From positions 2,094,501-2,158,500 of the forward strand of contig NZ_CP162137.1 in NCBI RefSeq assembly GCF_040833995.1: a stretch of 64,000 bases of DNA, given 5' to 3'. The stretch comes from Leptospira sp. WS58.C1. Its GTDB lineage: Bacteria > Spirochaetota > Leptospiria > Leptospirales > Leptospiraceae. How positions within the stretch are numbered: the stretch's first letter is position 1; every line of letters starts with the position of its first letter. Both the position numbers and the translations under genes were made by a program. Of the stretch, positions 35,359 through 44,802 are shown one piece after another. A model generated the notes under the pieces. That model was given only the letters and a program-made list of their open reading frames with translations. It was not told where the DNA came from and did not search any database.

Positions 35359-36270
35359 GTGGTCTCTCTACAGGTATCCGAACTTTCCAAATCCTATTTC
35401 GGGAAGATCGCGATTTCCAATCTGAATTTTTCCATACCTAAAAATAGGATCACAGGTTTACTTGGACCAAATGGAGCGGGTAAAACGACTGCGCTCAGAA
35501 TACTCACCGGTTTTGTTCGACCTGATTCCGGTTCCGTTCTCCTAGACGGAGTTTCTTTAAAAAAAGATCCCCGAGCCGTAAAACAAAGATTAGGTTATCT
35601 ACCCGAGTCTTCCGCCATTTATCCCGACATGACAGCCGGGGAATATTTGGATTTTATCGGGAATGCAAGAGGGATGGAATCCTCCTTTTTAAAAAAAAGA
35701 AAAAAAGAAGTATTAGAAATTTGTGATCTGAAATCCCAAACTTTTTCTTTAGCCGGGATTTTATCAAAAGGTACAAGACAAAGACTAGCTTTGGCAGGAG
35801 CATTACTTCATGATCCGGATTGGATCGTTTTAGATGAACCGAGTTCCGGATTAGATCCCATCCAAATCTCTCATTTCAGGGAAATAATTCGCAATTTAGG
35901 AAAAGATAAAATAGTTATATTATCCACTCATATACTTTCGGAAGTAGAAGAGACCTGTGATCATGCTTTGGTTTTACATAAAGGGAACCTAGTCGCAGAT
36001 CTTCCTGTTTCGGAATTCAAAAGATCCGATTCGGTACTTCTAACCGCAAAAACCGAAAAGGAAACCTTAGAAAAAGTTTTAGAAGGTAAGAATGTCCGAA
36101 TTCTTTCATCCGAAAAGGAAGGTGGATATACCAAATTCAGATTGGAGTCTTCTTCCTTAAAACCGGAAGAAATTTTTGAACTCATCCGAAAGGAATCTTT
36201 TTCGATCTTAGAATATAAGATTTCTCAAAAGTCTTTAGAATCCGTTTTTCAGGACCTGGTTTCCGGATAA
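35359..36270 (+). CDS. ABC transporter ATPase, GldA-like
   Basis: The ATP-binding subunit of an ABC-2 type transporter. Walker A is GPNGAGKTT, the signature LSKGTRQRLALA (usual LSGGQ altered to LSKGT), Walker B WIVLDEPSSGLDP and the switch His in ILSTHILSE. A C-terminal 70-residue domain follows, as in GldA/CcmA-type ATPases. The start is a GTG at 35359 and the length 303 residues. The next gene begins three bases downstream, so ATPase, permease, GldG-like and DUF4340 genes form one operon. Confidence 0.88.
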   Translation: MVSLQVSELSKSYFGKIAISNLNFSIPKNRITGLLGPNGAGKTTALRILTGFVRPDSGSVLLDGVSLKKDPRAVKQRLGYLPESSAIYPDMTAGEYLDFIGNARGMESSFLKKRKKEVLEICDLKSQTFSLAGILSKGTRQRLALAGALLHDPDWIVLDEPSSGLDPIQISHFREIIRNLGKDKIVILSTHILSEVEETCDHALVLHKGNLVADLPVSEFKRSDSVLLTAKTEKETLEKVLEGKNVRILSSEKEGGYTKFRLESSSLKPEEIFELIRKESFSILEYKISQKSLESVFQDLVSG

Positions 36271-36273
36271 GAT

Positions 36274-37020
36274 ATGAAACTCACCGACCTGCCTCCGGGA
36301 TTAGTTGCCGTTTTCCAAAAAGAATGGACCAGCTATTTTAACACACCGATCGGCTATGTATTCTCGATCCTCTACTTATTCTTATCTTCCTTCTTGTTCT
36401 TTTACGGTTTGGGCGAAGGGTCTTTCTGGGACAGAAAAGTTGCAGGTATGGAAGAATATTTCGTATGGACGCCTCTCCTATTCGTCGTGTTTATTCCAGC
36501 AATCACCATGAGGCTTTGGTCCGAAGAAAAAAGATCAGGAAGTTTAGAGATCTTATTCACTTTGCCGCTTTCTAAATGGGAAATCGTCGGAGGGAAATTT
36601 CTAGCAGCTTGGGCATTTTTAGGATTCACTATTTGTTTAAGCTTGAGTATCCCATTCTTTATTTGGGCTTTCGGAGATCTGGATCTTGGGATCGTATTTG
36701 CCGGTTATTTAGGCTGTCTATTACTTGGAGGGACCTACATCAGTATCGGGATCTTTCTTTCTTCTTTCGGGAAAGACCAGATCAGTTCTTATATCCTAAC
36801 CGTTCTTGTCTGCCTTTTCTTTTTTCTATTAGGCACACAACCTGTTCTAAAATTTTTCGGAGGTGGACCTTCCACATTTGCGTATTTATTCGCATTGTCC
36901 TCTCATTTCGAATCCTTTCGGTTAGGAGTCTTAGATCTTTCTGATACGCTATACTTTATTAGTTTTATCACGGCGAATCTTGCGGGGAACGTCTTCTTTC
37001 TCAGGAGAAATTATCCATGA
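36274..37020 (+). CDS. ABC-2 type permease, GldF-like
   Basis: A 248-residue membrane protein with six helices. The opening VFQKEWTSYFNTPIGYVFSI and the segment LWSEEKRSGSLEILFTLPLS are typical of ABC-2 permeases related to GldF and NosY. It lies three bases after its ATPase and overlaps the GldG-like gene by four bases (ATGA). The transported substrate is unknown; in Bacteroidetes the GldAFG set is linked to gliding, but spirochaetes do not glide that way. Confidence 0.86.
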   Translation: MKLTDLPPGLVAVFQKEWTSYFNTPIGYVFSILYLFLSSFLFFYGLGEGSFWDRKVAGMEEYFVWTPLLFVVFIPAITMRLWSEEKRSGSLEILFTLPLSKWEIVGGKFLAAWAFLGFTICLSLSIPFFIWAFGDLDLGIVFAGYLGCLLLGGTYISIGIFLSSFGKDQISSYILTVLVCLFFFLLGTQPVLKFFGGGPSTFAYLFALSSHFESFRLGVLDLSDTLYFISFITANLAGNVFFLRRNYP

Positions 37021-38681
37021 GAGAGTTATTTCGTCCTCTATTAGAAATTTCTAAATCCCCTTGGTTTGGATTTGCGAACGGTATTTTACTCTTCATTTTA
37101 TTGAACGGGATCTTCTCTACAATTCCTTGTAAGGCGGATCTTTCCAGGTCGGGAAGATTTCAGATCACCACTAGTACGATAAAAGTCCTGAAAGAATTGG
37201 ATGATCCTCTGTACATAGACGCATTTTATTCTTCCGAAATTCCGGGAGAATACAAGGCAAGAGTGGAACTCAGTAAGGAACTTTTAAAAGAGATCTCTAA
37301 GATCGGAAAGGAGAATGTTTCCTTACGATTTTATGATCCATCTTCCTCGGAGGAAGATGCAAGAAAGGCCATGGAATTAGGATTGGAACCTCAGATCCTA
37401 CAACAAACTTCCAGGGACTCCGCTTCGGTTAAACAAGCGTTTCTGGGAATCATTCTTACCTTAGGCCATAAGACGGAAGTTTTATCATTCGCATTCTTTA
37501 CGGAAGATCTAGAATACCAGATCCTAAATTCAGTCCGCAAAATGCAGAGACAGGATAAAGATTCCGGCATCGTTCTTCTGAAATCAGAGGGAAATTTTTC
37601 CCCCCAAGAACAAGGCTCCCCCAAAGATCGGATCGAAATTTTTACAAAACGGGTTCTTAGAGGAGAATACGGTCCAATCTTGGAATTGGATCTGGAAACG
37701 GAAAATCTTCCCGAAGAAACGGAGATAGTTCTCTGGATAGGTGGCGGCACTCTTTCTAAAAATACCGAAAGAAAGTTAGACAAGTTCATTTCAGAAGGAG
37801 GAAGTCTACTTGTTCTCGCCAAAACAATGGAGTTCAAAACGGAAACCGAAAGAGGTAGTTTCGGACTTCTCTCAGGGGATTTGGGAGCGGGTTTAGCGCA
37901 TAAAAATCCGAACTCGGAAGAAATGGTCCGTTTTTTAGAACATTATGGTATTCGAATGAACTATGATATCATTTTAGAACCGGATCATTCTTTGCCGATG
38001 GGTTCCGTGATAGAAATTGAACCTGGAGTCCTAGGAAAATATCCTTATCCTCCTTGGATCGTTCCGGACCAAAAATCAGGAAGTTTAGATCGAAATAGCC
38101 CGTTTACCAAAAATCAGGAAAGTCTTTTGATCCCTTGGACTTCTAGTCTGAATATTCTTCCCGAAAAACAAAAGGAAGTGCAGTTTACAATCCTTGCAAA
38201 AAGTGGAGCAGAGGCGGAATCTAGGACGGAACCGGTCTCTTTAGGAGAAAAACAGCTCCTTTCCACTCCGATCCAAGCAAATGGCGGACCTTTTCTTTTA
38301 GGCGTGTATGCAGAGGGAAAATTTACTTCTTATTTCTCGGATACAAAACCGCGAGGGCAAGATCTGCAATCTCAAAGCAAGCCTCCAAAAACGGGAAGGA
38401 TCCTGGTATTCGGTTCTCCCTATTTGGTTTCCGATCTTTTGGCATTTCCCGAATTCTCAGAAATACTCAAAAATTCGAATATTCCGTTTTTATTAAATAC
38501 GATCGATATTCTCAAGGGAGAAACCGATCTTTTAGAAGTTCGCTCGAAACAATCAGCGGTCTTAAAATTAAAACCTTTACCCTTCTTCTTAGAAACTGTG
38601 ATCAGCGTATTTCATTTATTATTAGTGCCTGGGCTTCTTGCGCTTTATGCTTTCCGAAGATTAAAAAGAAGGAACGGATAA
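37017..38681 (+). CDS. GldG-like ABC-associated protein
   Basis: A 554-residue protein with a membrane helix near each end and a large extracytoplasmic domain between. The opening GILLFILLNGIFSTIPCKADLSRSGR and the phrase FQITTSTIKVLKELDDPLYIDAFYSSEIPGEY match the Gldg/IFT52-like domain of ABC-2 auxiliary proteins. The C-terminal helix is in LLLVPGLLALYAFRRLKRR. It overlaps both neighbours (4 bases before, 1 base after), indicating strict co-translation. Confidence 0.84.
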   Translation: MRELFRPLLEISKSPWFGFANGILLFILLNGIFSTIPCKADLSRSGRFQITTSTIKVLKELDDPLYIDAFYSSEIPGEYKARVELSKELLKEISKIGKENVSLRFYDPSSSEEDARKAMELGLEPQILQQTSRDSASVKQAFLGIILTLGHKTEVLSFAFFTEDLEYQILNSVRKMQRQDKDSGIVLLKSEGNFSPQEQGSPKDRIEIFTKRVLRGEYGPILELDLETENLPEETEIVLWIGGGTLSKNTERKLDKFISEGGSLLVLAKTMEFKTETERGSFGLLSGDLGAGLAHKNPNSEEMVRFLEHYGIRMNYDIILEPDHSLPMGSVIEIEPGVLGKYPYPPWIVPDQKSGSLDRNSPFTKNQESLLIPWTSSLNILPEKQKEVQFTILAKSGAEAESRTEPVSLGEKQLLSTPIQANGGPFLLGVYAEGKFTSYFSDTKPRGQDLQSQSKPPKTGRILVFGSPYLVSDLLAFPEFSEILKNSNIPFLLNTIDILKGETDLLEVRSKQSAVLKLKPLPFFLETVISVFHLLLVPGLLALYAFRRLKRRNG

Positions 38682-39682
38682 TGGTTCTCTCGAAATATTC
38701 CCGACTTCTCCGTCGCATTTATAAAGAAAATCCACAAGTCTTATTATTTTTTGGGAATATACTTTTAGCTATTCTATTATTGATCGCAAAAGATCCTTGG
38801 GACTGGTTCAAAAAGACCTACCAAAATTCTGAAAGCTTCTTTAAGATTCGATCGGAAGAGATCCAAACGATTATCAGCGGTCGTAAAGGACAAGAAAGTA
38901 TCCTAAACAGAAATCTGGACGGTTGGACCGTGCAATTACCTTCTCAGCTTGTGTTGCCTGGAGATTCTGCCAGGATCGAAGAATTGATCCAAACCTGCTT
39001 GCATCTACGTAAATTCACTCTGTTATCGGAATCCAATTCGGTCTCGAAGGAAGAATTCGGATTAGGAGGAGATGAACCGATCTTAGAGCTCAAAGATGTT
39101 TCCGGACATTCACTTGGAAAAATTTTGATTGGTGCTCCTGTCCGAAAAGGTTCCGGGACCTATATACTGGACGAAAAAAACCAGATCTGGTTAGTAAAAG
39201 AAAATCTAAAATCGGTCACTGGCGGAGGCAAACTGGATTTTTTCCTGAGTAGATCCCTTGTTCCTCCTTTCCCTTCCAGGGAAAAAGTTTCAGAGATCAA
39301 GATCTTAGGATTTTTTTCTAGGGATTTTACTTTAAAAAAACAAGGAGAGAATTGGATCTTAGAAACTTCCGGCGGGCAGATCCAGGCCTTTACCGAAGAA
39401 GTGGAAAATTATTTGGAAGAGATTAAAAAACTAAGTGCAGACGAAGTATTTTTGGAGAAGTCGGAAGAACTTTCCGCAGTCCCGAAAGATCGGAATTTTA
39501 AAATTGAGATCATCACTACTACGGATCGTTATCAAGTTTCTCCGATCGGAATGACCAAGTTAGGAAGTTATGTTTTCCAAAGAGAAGGTTTAAGTTATAG
39601 ATTAGTCTTGGATCCCTGGAATCTGGAAAGGATTCTAGAAAAGGATCTTGCCGACTTTTCAAGCAGGTTTCCTTCCCCCTGA
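38681..39682 (+). CDS. DUF4340-domain protein of the ABC cluster
   Basis: A 333-residue protein with an N-terminal membrane helix (VLLFFGNILLAILLLIA) and an extracytoplasmic beta-rich region. Repeated patterns such as EDPILELKDVSGHSLGKILIG-like text with GTYILDEKNQIWLV are typical of DUF4340, a family found next to GldG-type transporters. It starts in the TAATG overlap with the GldG-like gene and is the last member of the cluster. Its exact role in transport is unknown. Confidence 0.8.
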   Translation: MVLSKYSRLLRRIYKENPQVLLFFGNILLAILLLIAKDPWDWFKKTYQNSESFFKIRSEEIQTIISGRKGQESILNRNLDGWTVQLPSQLVLPGDSARIEELIQTCLHLRKFTLLSESNSVSKEEFGLGGDEPILELKDVSGHSLGKILIGAPVRKGSGTYILDEKNQIWLVKENLKSVTGGGKLDFFLSRSLVPPFPSREKVSEIKILGFFSRDFTLKKQGENWILETSGGQIQAFTEEVENYLEEIKKLSADEVFLEKSEELSAVPKDRNFKIEIITTTDRYQVSPIGMTKLGSYVFQREGLSYRLVLDPWNLERILEKDLADFSSRFPSP

Positions 39683-39759
39683 ACGACTCTGAATCAATGG
39701 TTGACACTCCAAGGGGATAAAAGTTTCCTTCCTTAAATACCACACCATAAGGAATTCGT

Positions 39760-40518
39760 ATGGCATTAATCGAAGAATTGGATCAGCAGGGGAATTTTCT
39801 ATTTCGCTGGAGATCTTATATACCGGGATTTATTCTTCTTCTTTGTCTATACTCCTTAAGCAGTTTCGAATTTTTAGAAGATTCTTACGAGATCAATTTA
39901 TACTATGCAGGTGCCTGTTTTATAGTTAGCTTACTCGGCTTAGCGGTCCGTTGTTTTGTGATCGGTTATGCTCCTGCCCGCACCTCCGGTAGAAATACCA
40001 AAGAACAAGTAGCGGATGTAGTCAACCAAGAGGGAATTTATTCTTTAGTTCGCCATCCTCTTTACCTTGGAAATTTCCTAATGTATTTGGGACCTGTCCT
40101 GTATTTCAGGGATATCCCTTTACTTCTGGTATTTGCATTATTTTTCGGATTCTATTATGAAAGAATAATGTTTGCGGAAGAAAAATTCTTAAGAGACAAG
40201 TTCGGACAGGACTACCTAAATTGGGCGGATAAGATCCCTGCATTTATTCCTAAATTTTCCGGTTATGTAAAACCGAAACTAGCCTTCTCTTTCCGAAATA
40301 TTTTAAAGAGAGAATATCCAAGCCTGTTCGGGATCTTAATGATCTTCGTAATATTCGATTATGCGGCCAGTTTCAAGATAGGATTCGGAGATTGGAAAGA
40401 GCCTTGGGCAGTGATCACCGAACCTCAAATCTGGGCGTTCGGAATAGGCGCTGGATTCTATTCGATCGTTCGAGTGATAGTTAAGACCACTAAGTGGTTA
40501 GTGGTAGAAGGCAGATAA
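39760..40518 (+). CDS. Isoprenylcysteine carboxyl methyltransferase-like membrane methyltransferase
   Basis: A 252-residue integral membrane protein with five or six helices. The SAM-binding signature is LVRHPLYLGNFLMYLG followed by EEKFLRDKFGQDYLNWADKIPAF, as in ICMT and bacterial phospholipid methyltransferases. The substrate may be a lipid or a small molecule. AAGGAATTC precedes the ATG at good distance. It is separated by 77 bases from the ABC cluster and so may have its own promoter. Confidence 0.82.
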   Translation: MALIEELDQQGNFLFRWRSYIPGFILLLCLYSLSSFEFLEDSYEINLYYAGACFIVSLLGLAVRCFVIGYAPARTSGRNTKEQVADVVNQEGIYSLVRHPLYLGNFLMYLGPVLYFRDIPLLLVFALFFGFYYERIMFAEEKFLRDKFGQDYLNWADKIPAFIPKFSGYVKPKLAFSFRNILKREYPSLFGILMIFVIFDYAASFKIGFGDWKEPWAVITEPQIWAFGIGAGFYSIVRVIVKTTKWLVVEGR

Positions 40519-40531
40519 TTTCCTGCCTTCT
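40506..40531. terminator. Hairpin between convergent genes
   Basis: AGAAGGCAG (40506-40514) pairs perfectly with CTGCCTTCT (40523-40531), enclosing the methyltransferase stop codon in the loop. The tail is CT-rich rather than a T-run. It probably ends both convergent transcripts. Confidence 0.6.
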
Positions 40532-40538
40532 CTCCTTC

Positions 40539-41258
40539 TCAGGAGCTTGCAGTATATTCTAAATAAGATTTGAATTTCTCCCCGTCTTTGGTTAAAAAAA
40601 TCGGGGTTGGGTATTCTCTTTTTAAAGGAAGTAATGCGAAACCTTGGTCGTAAAAAACGATCTTCTCCACTTCGTTCAATTTATAACTAAATTCCGAGTT
40701 TCTGGCCTGAAAAGTAAATCCGCCAGGGATCTCTCGAATACTTCCCTTTCCCATTCTTCTAAAACCTTTTAGAGTCTCAGGCCGGATCTTTTCTTGCAGA
40801 GCTTCGTAAGGCAATCTTCCGGAAAGATCTAAAAATAGTATTCCTTCCATAGACCATTCTTCTTCTTTAGGGATTTTAGGTTGGGTCCTTTCCGGTTCCG
40901 TTACCATTTCCAAAACTTCTCCCCTTTTTGTTTCGTCCCAAATTTCAACTCCGAATTCTTCTTGGTCGGAAACTTCCGCTTCAGTCCTTTGTGTTTCCAT
41001 TCTTTGTCTTTCGGAAAGAGGACGGATCTTTCTTTCTTCCGCAAATACCGAATCCATTTGGGAATAGGATTCCGAACGTCCCTGTTTTTTTAGAGAAGCT
41101 AAAGTGTCCGGGGAAATTTTTTTCTCTCTCGCTGCAGGCAGATTTCCTTTCTGAAATTGACTAGAGCCAAATTCCTTTTTAGAATTCGGCTGAAAGGAAA
41201 CATAAATAAAGCAGAGGATCCCTACTAAAATAAGTGCTAAGGCAATATAGAGCATCAT
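40539..41258 (-). CDS. Membrane-anchored hypothetical protein
   Basis: A 239-residue protein with one N-terminal membrane helix (MLYIALALILVGILCFIYVSF), a charged, probably disordered linker to about residue 130 (rich in Glu, Lys, Arg, Ser) and a C-terminal folded part containing GILFLDLSGRLPYEALQEKI. I recognise no domain. It is transcribed divergently from the SurA/PpiD-like gene, 104 bases away. Confidence 0.65.
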   Translation of the reverse strand: MMLYIALALILVGILCFIYVSFQPNSKKEFGSSQFQKGNLPAAREKKISPDTLASLKKQGRSESYSQMDSVFAEERKIRPLSERQRMETQRTEAEVSDQEEFGVEIWDETKRGEVLEMVTEPERTQPKIPKEEEWSMEGILFLDLSGRLPYEALQEKIRPETLKGFRRMGKGSIREIPGGFTFQARNSEFSYKLNEVEKIVFYDQGFALLPLKREYPTPIFLTKDGEKFKSYLEYTASS

Positions 41259-41362
41259 TATATGTATCTATCCAATTCGGCCGTTTCTGAAGCACTTTTC
41301 GGGCGGTTTTTCTCCTTTACAGATTCCAGGCGCGGGCGAGTCTTCCTTGTGAACGTAGTTTT

Positions 41363-42580
41363 ATGACAAATCCAGACGGAATTTCACTTAAAGATATTTT
41401 ATTCAAAGTCGGATCGGCTATATTTCTAGGAATTTTAGTCCTAATGCTGATCATCATGCTATTAAAGCCGGATGTGGAACAAGTAGGTATTGATATGCTT
41501 GCCGGAAAAGCAAGCATTACCATGGGAAGTATCGACGACCAAAGTGTCCCAATAGATTCATTCAATGCAGCTAAAAGATTTTGTATCCAGATGTACCAAG
41601 GACAAGGATCCGAAGCGCTTTGGGCGGACTGTGCCTTCCAAACTTTAAAAGGACAATATATTTTCCGTAAGATCGGAAATGCGGTAGGTTTCACTATCAC
41701 GGAAGAATCGGAACGCTCTGCTCTATGGGAAGAGGCTAAAAAGGTCTCTAAAAATTCTCTCCAAGGAGCCGGATATTCCGAAGAAGATCTGAAAAAACCG
41801 GAAGAAATTTATCGTCAGTTCCTCCAGCAGGCTCCCTTACGCTTCAGGATCGATTATAAAGTGTCCCAGTCTCTTTTCCAAAACTTCCTTCCGACAGAGA
41901 TCCGACGCACGGACGGAGAACTAAACGTACTCTCCGAGGCTTCCGGAGCCAGAGTGGATCTGGACGCAGTACTGTATACGGAAGAAGATCTAGTCAAAGC
42001 CTCCGAAAGAAATTTGGAACCTACGGACGCACAATTAAAAGAACTCTACGAGAAAGAATCTTTAGATCCGAATACCTTAAAAGGAAAAGACGGCAAACCG
42101 ATCCCATTCGAGGAAAGAAAGACCGTTCTCAGAAGTAAGTTCTTATTGGAAGCACGCAAAAACTCCCTGGAATCTTTAAAGGCAAAATTAGTCGCTCTAC
42201 AAAACGAGCCGGACGGTTTACAAAAAATCGCCACACTTTTAGGAAGACAGACCGTTTCTCTCAAAAACAAATCTCTTTCCGACCTGAAAAAGATCAGTGT
42301 GGGTAAAGATGTATTCTCCTTAAGCTCCGACAAAAAATTCTTACAAGATTTAAGCCTACCAGGTTTGACCCAAAAGAAAAACATCGGGCCTTATAGAGAA
42401 GGAGAAAAATACGCGATCGTTTCCTTCTCCGGAGTCAAATTAGGAACTCCTGATCCGTCATTCTTGAGAACCAGGGACAGCGGCTCCTTACTCACTGCAA
42501 TACTCATGGAAATTCCACAATCCCTAGAGGAAAGTATTAAAGTCGAACGAGCATCCGCTAGATCCGTTTCGGAGGAATAA
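41363..42580 (+). CDS. Membrane-anchored SurA/PpiD-like protein
   Basis: A 405-residue protein with an N-terminal membrane anchor (about residues 14-34, GSAIFLGILVLMLIIMLL) and a long extracytoplasmic part. The section PTDAQLKELYEKE, then FEERKTVLRSKFLLEARKNS, resembles the N-terminal chaperone domain of SurA and PpiD. I cannot see a full parvulin domain, so isomerase activity is doubtful. Its stop overlaps the cheX start by one base (TAATG), an unexpected pairing. Confidence 0.6.
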   Translation: MTNPDGISLKDILFKVGSAIFLGILVLMLIIMLLKPDVEQVGIDMLAGKASITMGSIDDQSVPIDSFNAAKRFCIQMYQGQGSEALWADCAFQTLKGQYIFRKIGNAVGFTITEESERSALWEEAKKVSKNSLQGAGYSEEDLKKPEEIYRQFLQQAPLRFRIDYKVSQSLFQNFLPTEIRRTDGELNVLSEASGARVDLDAVLYTEEDLVKASERNLEPTDAQLKELYEKESLDPNTLKGKDGKPIPFEERKTVLRSKFLLEARKNSLESLKAKLVALQNEPDGLQKIATLLGRQTVSLKNKSLSDLKKISVGKDVFSLSSDKKFLQDLSLPGLTQKKNIGPYREGEKYAIVSFSGVKLGTPDPSFLRTRDSGSLLTAILMEIPQSLEESIKVERASARSVSEE

Positions 42581-43044
42581 TGCAAATCCGCGCCGAGTTA
42601 GTAAACCCTTTCCTGGAAGCCGCCACAATCGTTTTCCGGGATATATTACAGACCGACCTGATCCGTGGAAAGATTGGGATCAAAGATACTCCGGAAACCA
42701 ATCTAGAACTTGCGATCATCATCGGTGTTTTAGGAACGTTTAACGGAGAGGTCATCTACGGTCTGAACTACGACGCGGCTTTTAAAATTTCCAAAAAGCT
42801 GATGCCAGGCATGAGCGACGACGATATCAAGAACGAATACAAGGATATCTTGGGTGAGATCGCAAACATGACCACAGGTAACGCGATGAATATTTTCGCA
42901 ACTGCAGGTCAGTCGATCGAGATCACGGCTCCGAATATCGTGGATGCAAAAAATGAAACGATCAAGATCCCTAAAAAACAAGCTTTAGGGATTAGCTTAT
43001 TTTCCAAATTCGGAAAATTAGAAGTAAACGTAGCCTTAACTTAA
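42580..43044 (+). CDS. cheX: CheX-family chemotaxis phosphatase
   Basis: CheX removes phosphate from CheY-P. The 154-residue protein has the catalytic E-x2-N signature in GEIANMTTGNAMN and the preceding GEVIYGLNYDAAFKISKKLM strand and helix. Spirochaetes use CheX for motility control. It is translationally coupled to the SurA/PpiD-like gene and overlaps the convergent TPR gene by four bases. A chromosome-wide paralogue may be the main CheX; this one is not in a chemotaxis operon. Confidence 0.85.
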   Translation: MQIRAELVNPFLEAATIVFRDILQTDLIRGKIGIKDTPETNLELAIIIGVLGTFNGEVIYGLNYDAAFKISKKLMPGMSDDDIKNEYKDILGEIANMTTGNAMNIFATAGQSIEITAPNIVDAKNETIKIPKKQALGISLFSKFGKLEVNVALT

Positions 43045-44018
43045 AGATCGCTTCTCGCGAAAGATTCCATCTCCGTTCTCAAGGGGGAATATACTCCCTG
43101 GGATTCGGAAACGGACTTATCCAAATATTTTTTCAAAAACCGTTTTGCCCATTCCCCTTCTCCGGCTCTATAGCTGGACTTAAAGAGTAAATAAGCCCCT
43201 AATTCTTTTTCTTCCCTTTGTCTTTTAAATTCTCTGGAATTCGTATCTTCAGCATTCGGAAAAGATTTACCGAAACGATTCCAAAAATCCATAAGATAAC
43301 TGCGAGCGTCTGAATATCTACCCATTCTAAAAAGCATATCACCTAATTGTAATAAAGCTCTGGATCTATACTCCCCTTCACCTTCCGTTGCGGTCCTAAG
43401 TAGAATGGATTCGGCTTCCGAATTTTTCCCTTGGGCTCTGAGCGATCTTGCGGTTTCTAAGGAAGTTTTCCATCTGGAATCGTCTTCCGCGGGAGATTCA
43501 GTAGTGGAATCCGGAGCCTTCGTATTTTCTAATTTAGATAATTCTAATTTTGCTTGGGAACTTGCGGTTCCTTCCGTAGCCGCTGCTTTACCGAATTCTT
43601 CTTTGGCTGCGTCTTTTTGACCGTTTCGAAGTCGTAAAAGTCCTCTTTCGTAAGCGGCCCGACTCGGATCAGAGGCTTCCTTCTTCTTGCCGTTCTTTTT
43701 TTCTTTTTTGTCCGCTAGATTCGGAAGTTTTGTTTTTTTCTCTTTTAGAGGTTCTGTCACCGTTTGTTTTGATTCCGAGATCTTCGCTTCCTCGCCGGCG
43801 ACAGAGGACATATTTTCAGAAACAACTTCGGATCCCGATTGTTCGGACTTTTGTTCCGTAACCACCGAGCTTGCGTCAATCGGAGGAAGTGGTCGATCCG
43901 GAGATACACCTTGAGAGGAAAAACTTTCTTCTAACGGTTCCGGAATCGGCAGAGGAAAATCCGCCGCTAACTGATTTGTACAAAGAAGAATACTTAAAGA
44001 AAACAGTATGTATTTCAT
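43041..44018 (-). CDS. Exported TPR-type protein
   Basis: A 325-residue protein with a signal peptide (MKYILFSLSILLCTNQLAAD). Residues 30-130 are low-complexity, rich in Ser, Glu, Lys and Pro. The C-terminal half holds TPR-like helical repeats: AYERGLLRLRNGQKDAAKEE, ETARSLRAQGKNSEAESILL and ALLQLGDMLFRMGRYSDARS. It resembles CpoB/YbgF-like periplasmic scaffold proteins in layout. It starts one base after a membrane-anchored disordered protein. Confidence 0.72.
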   Translation of the reverse strand: MKYILFSLSILLCTNQLAADFPLPIPEPLEESFSSQGVSPDRPLPPIDASSVVTEQKSEQSGSEVVSENMSSVAGEEAKISESKQTVTEPLKEKKTKLPNLADKKEKKNGKKKEASDPSRAAYERGLLRLRNGQKDAAKEEFGKAAATEGTASSQAKLELSKLENTKAPDSTTESPAEDDSRWKTSLETARSLRAQGKNSEAESILLRTATEGEGEYRSRALLQLGDMLFRMGRYSDARSYLMDFWNRFGKSFPNAEDTNSREFKRQREEKELGAYLLFKSSYRAGEGEWAKRFLKKYLDKSVSESQGVYSPLRTEMESFARSDL

Positions 44019-44019
44019 T

Positions 44020-44625
44020 TCATTCTCCCCTAGGCCTTTGTTCTTTTCTAGGAGGACGGCTTAAGCGGGACTCTTCCTTATCCGTAGGAAGTTCTTTATT
44101 CGGCTGTTTTGTGCTCGGTTCCAAACGGGGAGAATCGGAACCTTTATCACTCGGAGTTAGGTCCTCGCGAGCAGGCCTTTCGTTTTCGGTAGGAAAGAAA
44201 ACTCTCGGATCCCCCTCCTTCATTTTAGAATTACGGATCGTATCCGACTCTTCCAATTCGGTTTTAGGGGCAGAAGGTTCCATCTTCGGTTTTTCCCATC
44301 CGTATCTTTCTATTTCCAAAGACGAACTTCCGGAATCCGAATAAGAAGGATCGCTCCATCGAACATCCTTTCTTTTACGGTTATACTCCCTTTCTATATC
44401 CTCTAAAAATAATGCCTTTCGATCCAGTTCCTTGGCTTGGTCCTCTTCTCCTGCCAAAGCTAGACCTTTTTGGAAACTGAACCAACCTAGAACGACAGCT
44501 ACCAGAACCGCCAATGCCAAAGCCGCGTTGCCGATCGTTTTTACCACGTTAGGAGGTAGATTTCCTAGAACCTGGTCTATCGAAACCCTGAGATTACTTA
44601 AAATGGAGAACGGGTTGAATGCCAT
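44020..44625 (-). CDS. Single-pass membrane protein with disordered tail
   Basis: A 201-residue protein with one membrane helix (about residues 31-50, IGNAALALAVLVAVVLGWFSF), followed by a charged coiled region and a long Pro/Ser/Lys/Glu tail with no predicted fold. No family is recognised. It lies one base upstream of the exported TPR gene, so the pair probably acts together at the envelope. It is divergent from the FapA-like gene. Confidence 0.62.
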   Translation of the reverse strand: MAFNPFSILSNLRVSIDQVLGNLPPNVVKTIGNAALALAVLVAVVLGWFSFQKGLALAGEEDQAKELDRKALFLEDIEREYNRKRKDVRWSDPSYSDSGSSSLEIERYGWEKPKMEPSAPKTELEESDTIRNSKMKEGDPRVFFPTENERPAREDLTPSDKGSDSPRLEPSTKQPNKELPTDKEESRLSRPPRKEQRPRGE

Positions 44626-44802
44626 AGTATTACCCTAGGATCATCGGTCGATTTGCCCGGTTTTTCAAGGACATAATTTTGGAAAAAAGGAAGGGTTGTA
44701 GTAACTTCGACAAACTGACCGGTCTGAAAACAGGGAATTTTTGAAGTTTTTCCTTTATTGGGCATTAAGTCTTTTTATAGGTTTTCGATTGTAAAAAATA
44801 GG

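Noticed and set aside
39701..39706. Perfect TTGACA before the ICMT-like gene
   Set aside because: No -10 box at 16-18 bases (the site reads TTTCCT), so a promoter call is not supported.
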